64,000 nucleotides of DNA from positions 1-64,000 of the forward strand of contig NZ_JOFH01000004.1 in assembly GCF_000721235.1 (NCBI RefSeq), written 5' to 3'. The notes beneath the pieces are model-generated. The model saw only the letters and a list, made by a program, of their open reading frames with translations. It ran no database searches and had not been told where the DNA came from. Made by a program: the position numbers and the translations under genes. Shown here in pieces: positions 44,276 to 52,853 of the stretch. Every line of letters starts with the position of its first letter. Position 1 is the stretch's first letter. Source of the stretch: Streptomyces olivaceus. Its GTDB lineage: Bacteria > Actinomycetota > Actinomycetes > Streptomycetales > Streptomycetaceae.

Positions 44276-45718
44276 GTGTCCGCTCCGGACAGTGTCACGG
44301 GTCCGGTCACCGACGAATCCGGACCCGCGGCGCCCGCGGAGAACCCGCTCACCAGTCTCAGCACGCACGCCGCACGCCAGTTGGCGACCACCCACAAGTC
44401 CGAGCCCCAGATGCGGGGCATCTCCTCGCGGTGGCTGATCAGGAGACTTCCGTGGGTGGACGTGGGGGGCGGCACCTACCGCGTCAACCGCCGGCTGCAT
44501 CTCGGGGTCGGCCGCGGACGGGTCCAGTTCGACCAGAACGGCGCGGACGACGTCCGGGTGATTCCGCGGACGCTTGCCGAGCTGCCGGCGCTGCGGGGCT
44601 ACGCGGACCACGACGTCCTCGAAGAGCTGGCCGGCCGCTTCTCGGTCCACGAGGTCCGGGCGGGCCAGGTCCTGCACGAGGCGGGCCGGCCCGTCACCGA
44701 GACCTTCCTGATCGTGCACGGCCGCCTCACCCGGTACACGGCCGGCAGGTACGGCGAGGAAGAGGTCCTCGGCGTAGTGACCGACGGCGACCACGTGGGC
44801 GACGAGGCCATCGGCCGGCCCGACCCGCTGTGGCAGACGTCGGTGCGCGCCGAGACGGCCGGCGTGGTGCTGGCGCTGGCACGGGACGACCTCCGTGAAC
44901 TCACCGGCCGGGCGCCGTCGCTCGCCGCCCACCTGGCCGCCCACACGGAGCGGCAGCGCCTGCCGGTGAACCGCCGGGGCGAGGCCGACGTCCCCGTGCG
45001 GTCCGGCCACAGCGGCGAGCCCACGCTGCCGGGCGGCTTCGTCGACTACGAGCTCACGCCGCGCGAGTACGAGCTGTCCCTGACCCAGACCGTGCTGCGC
45101 GTGCACACCAGGGTCGCCGACCTCTTCAGCGACCCCATGGACCAGACCCGGCAGCAGCTGCGGCTGACCATCCAGGAGATCCGCGAGCGCCAGGAGTGGG
45201 AGCTCGTGAACAACCGGGACTTCGGCCTGCTGCACAACGTCGATCACGGCCAGCGCATCAGCACGTCCACCGGCCCGCCGACACCCGACGACATGGACGA
45301 ACTGCTGTCCATGCGCCGCGCGACCCGGCTGTTCCTCGCCCATCCGAAGGCGATCGCCGCGTTCTTCCGGCAGTGCAACAAACGCGGTCTGGTGCCCGGT
45401 TCCGCCACGGTCAACGGGCACCACGTCCCCGCGTGGCGGGGCGTCCCGATCTTCCCGTGCGGCAAGATCCCCGTCTCCGGGTCCCACACGACGAGCATCG
45501 TCGCGATGCGCACGGGCGAGTCGGACCAGGGCGTCGTGGGTCTGTACCAGACCGGAATCCCCGAGGAGTACGAGCCCGGGCTGAACGTCCGCTGGATGGG
45601 CGTCAACAGCTCCGCCGTCGTCAACTACCTCGTGACCGCCTACTACTCGCTGGCCATCCTCGTACCGGACGCGGCCGGCGTCCTGGAGAACGTCCAGCTC
45701 GGCCGTGTCGCCGACTGA
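44276..45718 (+). CDS. eshA: Family 2B encapsulin shell protein with cNMP-binding insertion (EshA-like), 2-MIB operon
   Basis: 480 residues from GTG (GGGAGG upstream). HK97-fold shell elements ([41 protein letters not shown] region at the N-terminus, and FCGK-like [23 protein letters not shown] at the C-terminus) flank a Crp-type cyclic-nucleotide-binding domain (about 95-215: [18 protein letters not shown]...[13 protein letters not shown]...DHVGDEAI). Family 2B encapsulins of streptomycetes sit next to 2-MIB synthase and package it. Here the synthase follows after 19 bases. Assembly and nucleotide control are known for the family, not shown here. Confidence 0.9.
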   Translation: MSAPDSVTGPVTDESGPAAPAENPLTSLSTHAARQLATTHKSEPQMRGISSRWLIRRLPWVDVGGGTYRVNRRLHLGVGRGRVQFDQNGADDVRVIPRTLAELPALRGYADHDVLEELAGRFSVHEVRAGQVLHEAGRPVTETFLIVHGRLTRYTAGRYGEEEVLGVVTDGDHVGDEAIGRPDPLWQTSVRAETAGVVLALARDDLRELTGRAPSLAAHLAAHTERQRLPVNRRGEADVPVRSGHSGEPTLPGGFVDYELTPREYELSLTQTVLRVHTRVADLFSDPMDQTRQQLRLTIQEIRERQEWELVNNRDFGLLHNVDHGQRISTSTGPPTPDDMDELLSMRRATRLFLAHPKAIAAFFRQCNKRGLVPGSATVNGHHVPAWRGVPIFPCGKIPVSGSHTTSIVAMRTGESDQGVVGLYQTGIPEEYEPGLNVRWMGVNSSAVVNYLVTAYYSLAILVPDAAGVLENVQLGRVAD

Positions 45719-45737
45719 CCGGGTGGAGCCCCAGACC

Positions 45738-46796
45738 ATGAGTACCACCGACAACCGCACGCCCGCGTTCTCGCTGCCGGGCCCGCCGAGTCCCGCCCGG
45801 TCCCTGCGCGCCCGGGGCGACACCGCCGTCCCGGGGCTCAGGTACCGTCCGGTCGCACCCGCCGACCCGGAGAAGGCCGCCGAGATCGACCGCAGACTCG
45901 AGGCCTGGGCCCGCGCGCTCGACCTGTTCCCCCCGGAGTGGAGCGGGGACTTCGCACAGTTCCGGTTCGGCCGCGCCATCGCTCTCCAGCACCCCGAAGC
46001 GGCCGACATGGAGCGCCTCACCGTCGCCGGCAAGCTCCTGCTGGCCGAGAACATCGTCGACAGCTGCTACTGCGAGGAGGACGAGGGCAGGGGCGGCGCC
46101 CGGCTCGGTCTCGGCGGGCGACTGATCATGGCCCAGTCCGCTCTGGATCCCCTGCACAGCACGCCCGAGGCCGAGGAGGGCTGGCGCGTCGGCGTCCAGG
46201 CCGACGGTCCCCTGCGGTCGTACCACTGGGCCCTGAAGGACTACTCGGCCATCGCCACGCCCAGCCAGACCGGCCGGCTGGTGCACGACCTGGCCCGGCT
46301 GCACATGGGCTATCTCGCCGAGGCCGCCTGGGCCCAGACGCGTCACATGCCGCGCGTCTGGGAGTACCTGGTGATGCGCCAGTTCAACAACTTCCGGCCC
46401 TGTCTGTCCATCGTCGACGCCGTGGACGGATACGAGTTGCCCGAAGCCGTCTACGCCCGCCCCGAGACGCAGCGGATCACCGCCCTCGCCTGCAACGCCA
46501 CGACCATCGTCAACGACCTGTACTCCTTCACCAAGGAACTGGCCAGCGACCCCGAGCACCTGAACCTGCCCCAAGTGGTCGCCGCGAACGACCAGTGCGG
46601 ACTGAAGACCGCCTATCTGCGCAGCGTCGACATCCACAACGAGATCATGGAGGCATTCGAGACGGAGTCCGCGCTGCTGTCCGAGACCTCGCCCCTCGTC
46701 GAGCGATACGCCCGGGGGCTCGCCGACTGGGTCTCCGGCAACCACGAATGGCACGCGAGCAACACCGAGCGCTACAGCCTGCCCGACTACTGGTGA
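45738..46796 (+). CDS. 2-methylisoborneol synthase (class I terpene cyclase)
   Basis: 352 residues. Converts 2-methyl-geranyl diphosphate to 2-MIB. The NSE metal triad is intact in NDLYSFTKE, and the effector region RQFNNFRPCLS matches MIB synthases. The first metal motif reads VDSCYCEED, where relatives have DDCYCED, so the second Asp is Ser. The Pro-rich N-terminus (FSLPGPPSPARSL) is shorter than usual and probably contains the encapsulin cargo-loading segment. Cytosolic, likely inside the shell encoded upstream. The next gene should supply its methylated substrate but carries a stop codon. Confidence 0.93.
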   Translation: MSTTDNRTPAFSLPGPPSPARSLRARGDTAVPGLRYRPVAPADPEKAAEIDRRLEAWARALDLFPPEWSGDFAQFRFGRAIALQHPEAADMERLTVAGKLLLAENIVDSCYCEEDEGRGGARLGLGGRLIMAQSALDPLHSTPEAEEGWRVGVQADGPLRSYHWALKDYSAIATPSQTGRLVHDLARLHMGYLAEAAWAQTRHMPRVWEYLVMRQFNNFRPCLSIVDAVDGYELPEAVYARPETQRITALACNATTIVNDLYSFTKELASDPEHLNLPQVVAANDQCGLKTAYLRSVDIHNEIMEAFETESALLSETSPLVERYARGLADWVSGNHEWHASNTERYSLPDYW

Positions 46797-46861
46797 GCGG
46801 CATCCCGCACCACCGGCAGACGGCAGAACAGAACACGCACCACAGCTACAGGGAGCCATCG

Positions 46862-47737
46862 TTGACCACCGCCCACACCGGCACGACCCCCGTACCGGTC
46901 CCCACTCAGTCCACGTACCAGAACCGCGTCGCGGAGTACTAGAACGCCGAGGAGAACCCGGTCAACCTCGAACTCGGCGCACTCGACGACCTGTACCACC
47001 ACCACTACGGCATCGGTGACGCCGACAGGTCGGTACTGGACGATCCGGACCCGGACCAGCGCCGCGAGCGGATCACCCACGAACTGCACCGGCTGGAGCA
47101 CAGCCAGGCGGAGTTCCTCGCCTCCCGCCTCGGGAACGTCTCCCCCACCGACCGGGTCTTCGACGCCGGCTGCGGGCGCGGCGGCGGCAGCATCGTCGCC
47201 CACCTCCGCTACGGCTGCCACACCGACGGGGTGACCATCTCCCGCAAGCAGGCCGACTTCGCGAACGAGCAGGCCCGCAAGCGCGGCGTGGACGGCAAGG
47301 TGCGCTACCACCACCGCAACATGCTCGACACCGGTCTCGACACCGGCGCCTACGCGGCCTCCTGGAACAACGAGTCCACGATGTACGTCGAGCTGGATCT
47401 GCTGTTCGCCGAGCACTCGCGCCTGCTGCGCCGCGGCGGCCGGTACGTGGTGATCACGGGCTGCTACAACGACACCTACGGTCAGGCGTCGCGCGAGGTG
47501 TCCCTCATCAACGCCCACTACATCTGCGACATCCACCCCCGCTCGGCGTATTTCAAGGCCCTGGCACGCAACCGTCTCGTCCCCGTCCACGTCCAGGACC
47601 TCACCGCGGCGACCATCCCCTACTGGGAACTGCGCCGCAACGCCGAGCACCTCGTCACCGGGATCGAGGACACCTTCCTCACGGCGTACCGCAACGGCAG
47701 CTTCCAGTACCTGATGATCGTGGCCGACCGCGTGTGA
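46862..47737 (+). pseudogene. Geranyl diphosphate 2-C-methyltransferase interrupted by an in-frame TAG
   Basis: TTG start, then 26 sense codons ending VAEY, then TAG at 46940-46942, then an uninterrupted frame (NAEENPVNLELG ... VADRV) to TGA at 47735. Relatives read YWN at this point, so TAG is one base from the expected TGG. Conserved parts downstream are complete: HHHYGIG, SAM motif DAGCGRGG, NMLDT, and SWNNESTMYV. With Trp restored the protein would be 291 residues, the family length. The SAM-dependent enzyme methylates GPP at C2 for the adjacent cyclase. As written, the product is 26 residues unless TAG is read through or a later start is used; no good later start with ribosome site is seen before the SAM motif. 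A sequencing error cannot be excluded. Confidence 0.85.
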
Positions 47738-47765
47738 CGTTTTCCCGAGCCGGGGCGGGGAGAGA

Positions 47766-47799
47766 GACGGCCGGCGGACGGTGCCGTCCGCCGGCCGTC
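47766..47799 (+). terminator. Terminator of the 2-MIB operon
   Basis: Perfect 16-base stem GACGGCCGGCGGACGG / CCGTCCGCCGGCCGTC with a 2-base gap, 29 bases after the methyltransferase stop. Confidence 0.8.
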
Positions 47800-47912
47800 G
47801 GTGCGGTGTCGCCGTCCCGTAGGCGATCTGTCGGTGACCGCTGCGAGCGTGGGCGTCGAGCCGGCCGGCGAACAGCCGCAGCCGTCGTCGTCAGCGAAGG
47901 GTCCCCGCCGTC

Positions 47913-48884
47913 ATGCCGTCCACATCCCCCACCCCGCCCTGGAACGTCCACCGGCTGCCCCGTGCAGACGGCCGCGTCTTCCTGATCACCGGCGGCAACG
48001 CCGGCATCGGCTACTTCGTCGCGGAGCAGCTGTCGGCGACGGGAGCGACCGTCGTCCTGGGCAGCCGGGACCCCGGGAAGGCGCGGGCCGCCGGGGATTC
48101 CATCCGTGCGCGGGTCGCCGGTGCGCGAGTGCGGGCCGTCCGGCTGGACCTCGCCGACCTCTCGTCGCTGCGCACCGCCGTGGAGTCGCTCGGAGTGGCA
48201 CACCTCGACGCGGTGGTGCACAACGCCGGCGTCGCCCTCGACGACCCGCCCCGCACGGAGACGGTGCACGGACACGAGCTGATGTTCGGCACGAACCACC
48301 TGGGGCACTTCGCCCTGACCCACTGGCTGATGCCGCTGCTGTCGGCCGCGCCGGCGGCCCGCGTCGTCACCATGGGCAGCTTCGCGGCGAAGTCGGAACG
48401 GCTCGACCTGGACGACCTGCAGTCCCGGGCGGACTACCGGCCCAAACGCACCTACGGACGCTCCAAGCTGGCGCAGATGTACTTCGGTGTCGAACTCGAC
48501 CGCCGCCTGCGTGCCGCCGGCTCCACGGTGCGCAGCGTGGTGGTCCATCCCGGCGGCGCGCTGGACTCGCTCACCCCGTCACGCCCGCCCGTCCAGGTAC
48601 GGAACACCGGCGCGCGGTTGCGTGCGGCGCCTGCCGCACTCCTCGTCCAGGGCAAGGACGCCGGTGCGTGGCCCGCGGTCCGGGCCGTGCTCGACCCGGC
48701 CGTGGACGGCGGCCAGCTGTGGGGGCCGCGCGTGTTCGGCCTGCGCGGTCTGCCCCGGCGCGAACCGCTGTGGCCCCAGCTCGCCGACTCCGGGGTCGCG
48801 GCGCGGTTGTGGGACGCGAGCTGCGACCTGACCGGCACCGCTCCCGGACCGGACCGTCGGCAGGCGCCGCCGCACGGGGCGTAG
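47913..48884 (+). CDS. Short-chain dehydrogenase/reductase
   Basis: 323 residues. Cofactor motif TGGNAGIG, HNAG in VVHNAGVA, Ser in VVTMGSFAAKS, and Tyr/Lys in YGRSKLAQM; the active-site set is complete. Retinol-dehydrogenase/WWOX-like, resembling the SDR at 39916-40899. Not in the 2-MIB operon since a terminator intervenes. Substrate unknown. Confidence 0.9.
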   Translation: MPSTSPTPPWNVHRLPRADGRVFLITGGNAGIGYFVAEQLSATGATVVLGSRDPGKARAAGDSIRARVAGARVRAVRLDLADLSSLRTAVESLGVAHLDAVVHNAGVALDDPPRTETVHGHELMFGTNHLGHFALTHWLMPLLSAAPAARVVTMGSFAAKSERLDLDDLQSRADYRPKRTYGRSKLAQMYFGVELDRRLRAAGSTVRSVVVHPGGALDSLTPSRPPVQVRNTGARLRAAPAALLVQGKDAGAWPAVRAVLDPAVDGGQLWGPRVFGLRGLPRREPLWPQLADSGVAARLWDASCDLTGTAPGPDRRQAPPHGA

Positions 48885-48918
48885 CCCACCGAGCACGGTC
48901 ACGGCATCAGCCGGGGTA

Positions 48919-49290
48919 TCAGCCTCCGTGCACGGTGAGCCGGTAGCCCTCGGGGCCGGTGAAGGCGAAGGTCGGCCCGAAGGGACTGTCCTGCACGGGC
49001 CCGGCGACGTCGACTCCCGCGGCGACGAGCTGTGCGTGCAGTTGATGGGCGTCGTCGGTGCGCAGCCAGAGCGCCACCCCGAGGCCCGGGACGGCGTCCG
49101 CGGAGAGGTCGGTGCCGGGGAGCGGCTCACGGACGGCGAAGGGGATCGGCGCGGTGCCGAAGACGACGGCCCCCGGCGGCGAGACGGGGGCGCGCCGCAG
49201 GCCGAGGTGCTCCTCGAAGAAGGCGGCGGCCGCGGGCACGTCCGTGACCTGCAGGGCGATGAAGTCGGGACCCTCGACGGTGGCGGTCAT
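48919..49290 (-). CDS. VOC-superfamily (glyoxalase-like) protein
   Basis: 123 residues with two paired beta-alpha-beta-beta-beta units: FIALQVTDVPAAAAFFEEHLGLRR and LGVALWLRTDDAHQLHAQLVAAG, ending in the usual GPEGYRLTVHGG. Start chosen at MTATVEG. Divergent from a MarR gene over two perfect inverted repeats, so probably MarR-controlled. May act as a metal-dependent isomerase, dioxygenase or drug-binding protein. Confidence 0.88.
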   Translation of the reverse strand: MTATVEGPDFIALQVTDVPAAAAFFEEHLGLRRAPVSPPGAVVFGTAPIPFAVREPLPGTDLSADAVPGLGVALWLRTDDAHQLHAQLVAAGVDVAGPVQDSPFGPTFAFTGPEGYRLTVHGG

Positions 49291-49310
49291 GGTTCCTCCA
49301 GGAACTCTCA

Positions 49311-49328
49311 ATGTCAGGACTTTGACAT
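49311..49328. promoter_or_regulatory. MarR operator 1
   Basis: ATGTCA-GGACTT-TGACAT, perfect inverted repeat of 6-base arms with a 6-base spacer, just upstream of the VOC start. Confidence 0.75.
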
Positions 49329-49355
49329 AGAGGACTGTAGGCGCCCGGGGCGACG

Positions 49356-49375
49356 CATGTCAAAATGCTGACATG
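49356..49375. promoter_or_regulatory. MarR operator 2, overlapping the marR start codon
   Basis: CATGTCA-AAATGC-TGACATG, perfect 7-base arms. The last three bases are the MarR ATG, so the regulator would cover its own start. Same half-site and spacing as the repeat at 49311; the two centres are 46 bp apart. Confidence 0.8.
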
Positions 49376-49834
49376 ACCGAACGGACGCCCGTCCCCCCGC
49401 CTCATCCCGCCCAGGACGTCACCGAACACGTGGGATACCGCCTCAAACGCACCGCGGCCGCTCTGCGCGGCGCCATGGACAGAGCGCTGCGCGAGCACGG
49501 GCTGACCGTCCCGCAGTACTCCTGCCTGGAGCTCCTCGACGAGCGGCCGGGCCTGTCCAACGCCGACCTCGCCCGCGGCACCTTCGTCACCCGGCAGTCC
49601 GCCAACGTGGTGCTGCGCGGTCTCGGGGACGCCGGGCTGATCACCCGGCCGGCAACCGCCGATCACGGTCGCGCCCTGCCCGCGCACCTCACTCCGGCGG
49701 GACGCGAGCGCCTGCACGCCGCCCGCGGCGCCGTCTACGCCGTCGAGGCACGCATGATCACCGGCGTGCCGGCCGACCGCCTGCCGGCCCTGCTCGCCGA
49801 CCTCGACGCCATGACCGAGGCCCTCGGCGACTGA
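49373..49834 (+). CDS. MarR-family regulator
   Basis: 153 residues with a winged helix: LTVPQYSCLELLDERPGLSNADLARGTFVTRQSANVVLRGLGDAGLITR, then LPAHLTPAGRERLHAARGA. Probably a dimeric repressor of itself and the divergent VOC gene, released by a small aromatic or oxidised compound. The ATG lies inside operator 2 and there is no Shine-Dalgarno spacing from it, so the mRNA may be leaderless or nearly so. Confidence 0.93.
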   Translation: MTERTPVPPPHPAQDVTEHVGYRLKRTAAALRGAMDRALREHGLTVPQYSCLELLDERPGLSNADLARGTFVTRQSANVVLRGLGDAGLITRPATADHGRALPAHLTPAGRERLHAARGAVYAVEARMITGVPADRLPALLADLDAMTEALGD

Positions 49835-49939
49835 CGGACGCTCCGAGGCGCCCGACGGAGGCACCGATGAGTTCTGCGGGGCGGGCGGGTCCCTCACGGT
49901 GACGGCAGATCACAGTCCACGAACAGGAGTTCTTCTTCC

Positions 49940-50605
49940 ATGACTGATCCGGCGACGACCACGGAGCACCACCGCGAAGGCGCGGTCTGGGCCCGCGTCC
50001 ACACCGAACGGGCGGCGTTGGCGGCCGACCTCGCGGGACTGACGGACGAGGAGTGGGCAACGCCTTCGCTGTGCGCGGGGCTGACGGTGCGCGAGGTGCT
50101 GGCGCACCTCACGGCGGGTGCGAGCCTGAACACCGTGAGGTGGCTGGCCGGTGTCGTCCGCTGCCGGTTCGACTTCGACAAGCAGGTGGCCGTACGGCTG
50201 GCCGAGCACCTGGGCACGACCCCCGGCGAGACCCTCGAACGTTTCCGGCGCGTCGTCTCCAGCACGACCAAGCCCCCCTTGCCGGTGGTCGCGATGCTGG
50301 GCGAGACGATCGTGCACGGGGAGGACATCCGGCGCTCCCTGGGCATCCGCCGCGCGCAGCCCGTCGAGGCCGTCACGGAGGTGGCCGAGTACTACCGGGG
50401 CTCGGACCTCGTGGTCGAGGCCAAGGGACGTATCGGCGGTCTGAGACTCGTGGCGGACGACGGTCCGTTCACGACCGGCTCCGGGGCTCTCGTGTCCGGC
50501 CCCACTCTGTCGCTGGTGATGGCGATGACGGGGCGCGCGGCCCACTGCGACGACCTCGCAGGCGACGGGGCGGAGATCCTCCGGGGCCGTTGCGGCCCCG
50601 CCTGA
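49940..50605 (+). CDS. Mycothiol-dependent maleylpyruvate isomerase-type (MDMPI/DinB) protein
   Basis: 221 residues. Four-helix DinB-like fold: ERAALAADLAGLTDEEWATPSLCAGLTVREVLAHLTAG carries the first metal His, ETIVHGEDIRRSLG the HxxxxR-type site, and a C-terminal SCP2-like part follows (GPTLSLVMAMTGRAAHCDDL). AGGAG precedes the ATG. Family enzymes use mycothiol, the actinobacterial thiol. Substrate unknown. Same strand as MarR, 105 bp downstream. Confidence 0.88.
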   Translation: MTDPATTTEHHREGAVWARVHTERAALAADLAGLTDEEWATPSLCAGLTVREVLAHLTAGASLNTVRWLAGVVRCRFDFDKQVAVRLAEHLGTTPGETLERFRRVVSSTTKPPLPVVAMLGETIVHGEDIRRSLGIRRAQPVEAVTEVAEYYRGSDLVVEAKGRIGGLRLVADDGPFTTGSGALVSGPTLSLVMAMTGRAAHCDDLAGDGAEILRGRCGPA

Positions 50606-50622
50606 CACGGTGTTGTGGCGGC

Positions 50623-50648
50623 CGGCCCGGACGCAACCGTCCGGGCCG
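50623..50648. terminator. Bidirectional terminator
   Basis: CGGCCCGGACG / CGTCCGGGCCG stem with a 4-base loop between convergent MDMPI-like and phosphatase genes. Confidence 0.6.
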
Positions 50649-50675
50649 CGGTCCCGTCGCGGTACGCCCGCGCCG

Positions 50676-51338
50676 TCACTCCGCGGGAACGGCGGCCCCC
50701 GCCGGATCGTCCGGGTCCGGCGTGTGGGGAAGCGGGCCCACGGAGCCGCCCTCCCAGAGCAGCACGTGCCATCCCTGCTCGGGCGAGCCGGTGAGGATGA
50801 CGACGCCCGTGTTCGCCAGGGCGTGCCGGGCGGCGTAGTCGACGTCCACGTTGTCGGCCCGCGCCGCCACCCACATGCGGATCGCGGCACCGTGACTGAC
50901 CATGGCCACCGTCCCCGCGCCGCTCTCGTACGCCTCGGCGACGACGGCGTCGTAACGCGCAAGCGCCTCCACGCCGTCCTCACCGCCGGGCATGCGGAGC
51001 CCCACGTCCCCCGCCGACCAGGCGAAAGCGGTCCGCAGATAGGTGCGGGCCGCCTCGTCGTCGCCGCGCATCTCCAGATCACCGGCGATCAGTTCCCGGA
51101 TGCCGGGTCGGACACGGACGTCCAGTCCGGTGGCCGAGGCCAGCGGCGCGGCGGTCTCCCGGGTGCGTACGAGCGTCGACGCGTACAGGGCGTCGATCCT
51201 CTCCGACGCCAGCGCGCCGGGCAGCGCCGCGGCCTGTTCCTCTCCGAGGGCCGTCAGGCCGGGGCCGGGCTCCGCCGTGTCCAGCAGGTGCTTGAGGTTG
51301 GACGGGGTCTGGCCGTGCCTGATGAGCAGGAGACGCAT
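50676..51338 (-). CDS. Histidine phosphatase (phosphoglycerate mutase-like)
   Basis: 220 residues. Phospho-His motif LLLIRHGQT at the N-terminus; second His in AMVSHGAAI near the C-terminus; Arg in YASTLVRTRETA. Two-histidine phosphatase, cytosolic, substrate uncertain. ATG has AGGGACC-type purines only weakly placed. Confidence 0.93.
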   Translation of the reverse strand: MRLLLIRHGQTPSNLKHLLDTAEPGPGLTALGEEQAAALPGALASERIDALYASTLVRTRETAAPLASATGLDVRVRPGIRELIAGDLEMRGDDEAARTYLRTAFAWSAGDVGLRMPGGEDGVEALARYDAVVAEAYESGAGTVAMVSHGAAIRMWVAARADNVDVDYAARHALANTGVVILTGSPEQGWHVLLWEGGSVGPLPHTPDPDDPAGAAVPAE

Positions 51339-51446
51339 GCGAAGAGGGACCTCCTCGGGACCGGGTGACGACGCGGTGGCGGGCTCACCTCCACTCTGCC
51401 ACGCTCCGCGGCCGGCCCGCGTGCAGGCGCCCCCGGGCCCCGGCGC

Positions 51447-52688
51447 TCACCAGTCGTGGACGGTACCGTCGCCGAGCCGGTTCACGGGCAGGTAGGCGGG
51501 CCGGTAGGGAAAGCGTGCCGCGGCCTCCTCGTCGAGTTCGACGCCGAGGCCCGGGGCGTCGCCCGGGTGCAGGAGGCCGTCCTCGAAGCGGTAGGAGGTA
51601 CGGAACACCTCAAGGGTGTCCGGGGCATGGCGCATGTACTCCTGGATGCCGAAGTTGTGCACGGCGAGGTCGAGATGGAGAGCGGCGGCCATACCGACGG
51701 GCGAGATGTCGGTCGGACCGTGCATGCCCGACCTGATGCCGTACACGGCCGCCATGTCGAGCAGTTTCCGTACCGCGGTGATGCCACCGGTGTGGGTCAC
51801 CGCCGAGCGGACGTAGTCGATCAGCCGTTCCTGGAGCAACGTGGTGTAGTCGTGGACCGAGTTGAAGACCTCCCCGATGGCCAGCGGGGTGGTGGTGTGT
51901 TCGCGGATCAGGCGCAGCGCCCCCTGGTCCTCGCCCGGTGTCGCGTCCTCCAGCCAGAACAGGTCGTAGGGTTCCAGGTCCTTCCCGAGCCGCGCCGCCT
52001 GGATCGGCGTCATGCGGTGGTGTCCGTCGTGCAGCAGGGGGAGTTCGGGGCCGAAGGTGTTCCGTACGGCTTCGAACACCGTGGGCATGTGGCGCAGGTA
52101 GGCGCGGGTGTCCCAGGTCTCCTCGGTGGGGCGCGGGTGCGCGGCGCGGGTGCGGCGGGCGGGCTCGTAGTCGTAGCGTTCCCCGTCACCGGCGGCGGAG
52201 GCGGCGACGCCGTACACGGAGTCGAGACCGGGGATGCCGCTCTGGACGCGGACGGCCCGGAAGCCGTCCGCCAGGTGCTCGCGCACGGAGTCGAGCAGTT
52301 CCGGTACGTCCCGGCCGGAGGCGTGTCCGTAGGCCAGCGCGCCCGTCCGGCAGGCGCCGCCGAGGAGTTGGTACACCGGCAGGCCGGCGGCCTTGCCCTT
52401 GATGTCCCACAGCGCGGTGTCCACGGCGGCTATGGCGGCCATGGTGACCGGGCCCCGGCGCCAGTAGGCACCCCGGTACAGGTACTGCCAGGTGTCCTCG
52501 ACGGCGTGCGCGTCCCGTCCGGGCAGCAGAGGGGCCACGTGTTCCCGCAGATAGGCCTCGACGGCCAGCTCGCGCCCGTTGAGGGTGGCGTCACCGAGGC
52601 CGGTGAGTCCGTCCTCGGTGGTGATGCGCAGGGTGACGAAGTTGCGGCCGGGGCTGGTGACGATGACATCGGCGGCGGTGATCTTCAC
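51447..52688 (-). CDS. Enolase-superfamily mannonate dehydratase (ManD type)
   Basis: About 413 residues. N-terminal capping domain ([21 protein letters not shown]) and a TIM barrel. Metal ligands and acid residues of the MandD subgroup are visible around [22 protein letters not shown] and AIGEVFNS, plus the Tyr/Arg loop region YGHASGRD. The subgroup dehydrates D-mannonate or D-gluconate to 2-keto-3-deoxy acids. GTG start with GAGGACGG upstream. A strong terminator separates it from the gene upstream on the same strand. Confidence 0.9.
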   Translation of the reverse strand: MKITAADVIVTSPGRNFVTLRITTEDGLTGLGDATLNGRELAVEAYLREHVAPLLPGRDAHAVEDTWQYLYRGAYWRRGPVTMAAIAAVDTALWDIKGKAAGLPVYQLLGGACRTGALAYGHASGRDVPELLDSVREHLADGFRAVRVQSGIPGLDSVYGVAASAAGDGERYDYEPARRTRAAHPRPTEETWDTRAYLRHMPTVFEAVRNTFGPELPLLHDGHHRMTPIQAARLGKDLEPYDLFWLEDATPGEDQGALRLIREHTTTPLAIGEVFNSVHDYTTLLQERLIDYVRSAVTHTGGITAVRKLLDMAAVYGIRSGMHGPTDISPVGMAAALHLDLAVHNFGIQEYMRHAPDTLEVFRTSYRFEDGLLHPGDAPGLGVELDEEAAARFPYRPAYLPVNRLGDGTVHDW

Positions 52689-52736
52689 GGGATCCGTCCT
52701 CGGGTGGTCGGAAACGGCGGCCAGGCGCTGCTGCAC

Positions 52737-52779
52737 CCGGCCGGGCGTTCCGCACGGAGCGTGCGGAACGCCCGGCCGG
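52737..52779 (-). terminator. Strong hairpin terminator
   Basis: Perfect 19-base stem (CCGGCCGGGCGTTCCGCAC with its complement) and 5-base loop, downstream of the discoidin-domain gene and upstream of the ManD start. Confidence 0.8.
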
Positions 52780-52853
52780 GGCCCACCCTAGGGTCCGTCG
52801 TCACATTCCCGTCTGCCAGGCGACGACAGGCCCCAGGCCGTGCGCGGCTCGGT

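Noticed and set aside
44136..44330. Short ORF after a perfect AAGGAGG upstream of the encapsulin
   Set aside because: Spacing to the GTG is only 3 bases, the sequence resembles nothing known, and it overlaps the encapsulin gene out of frame.
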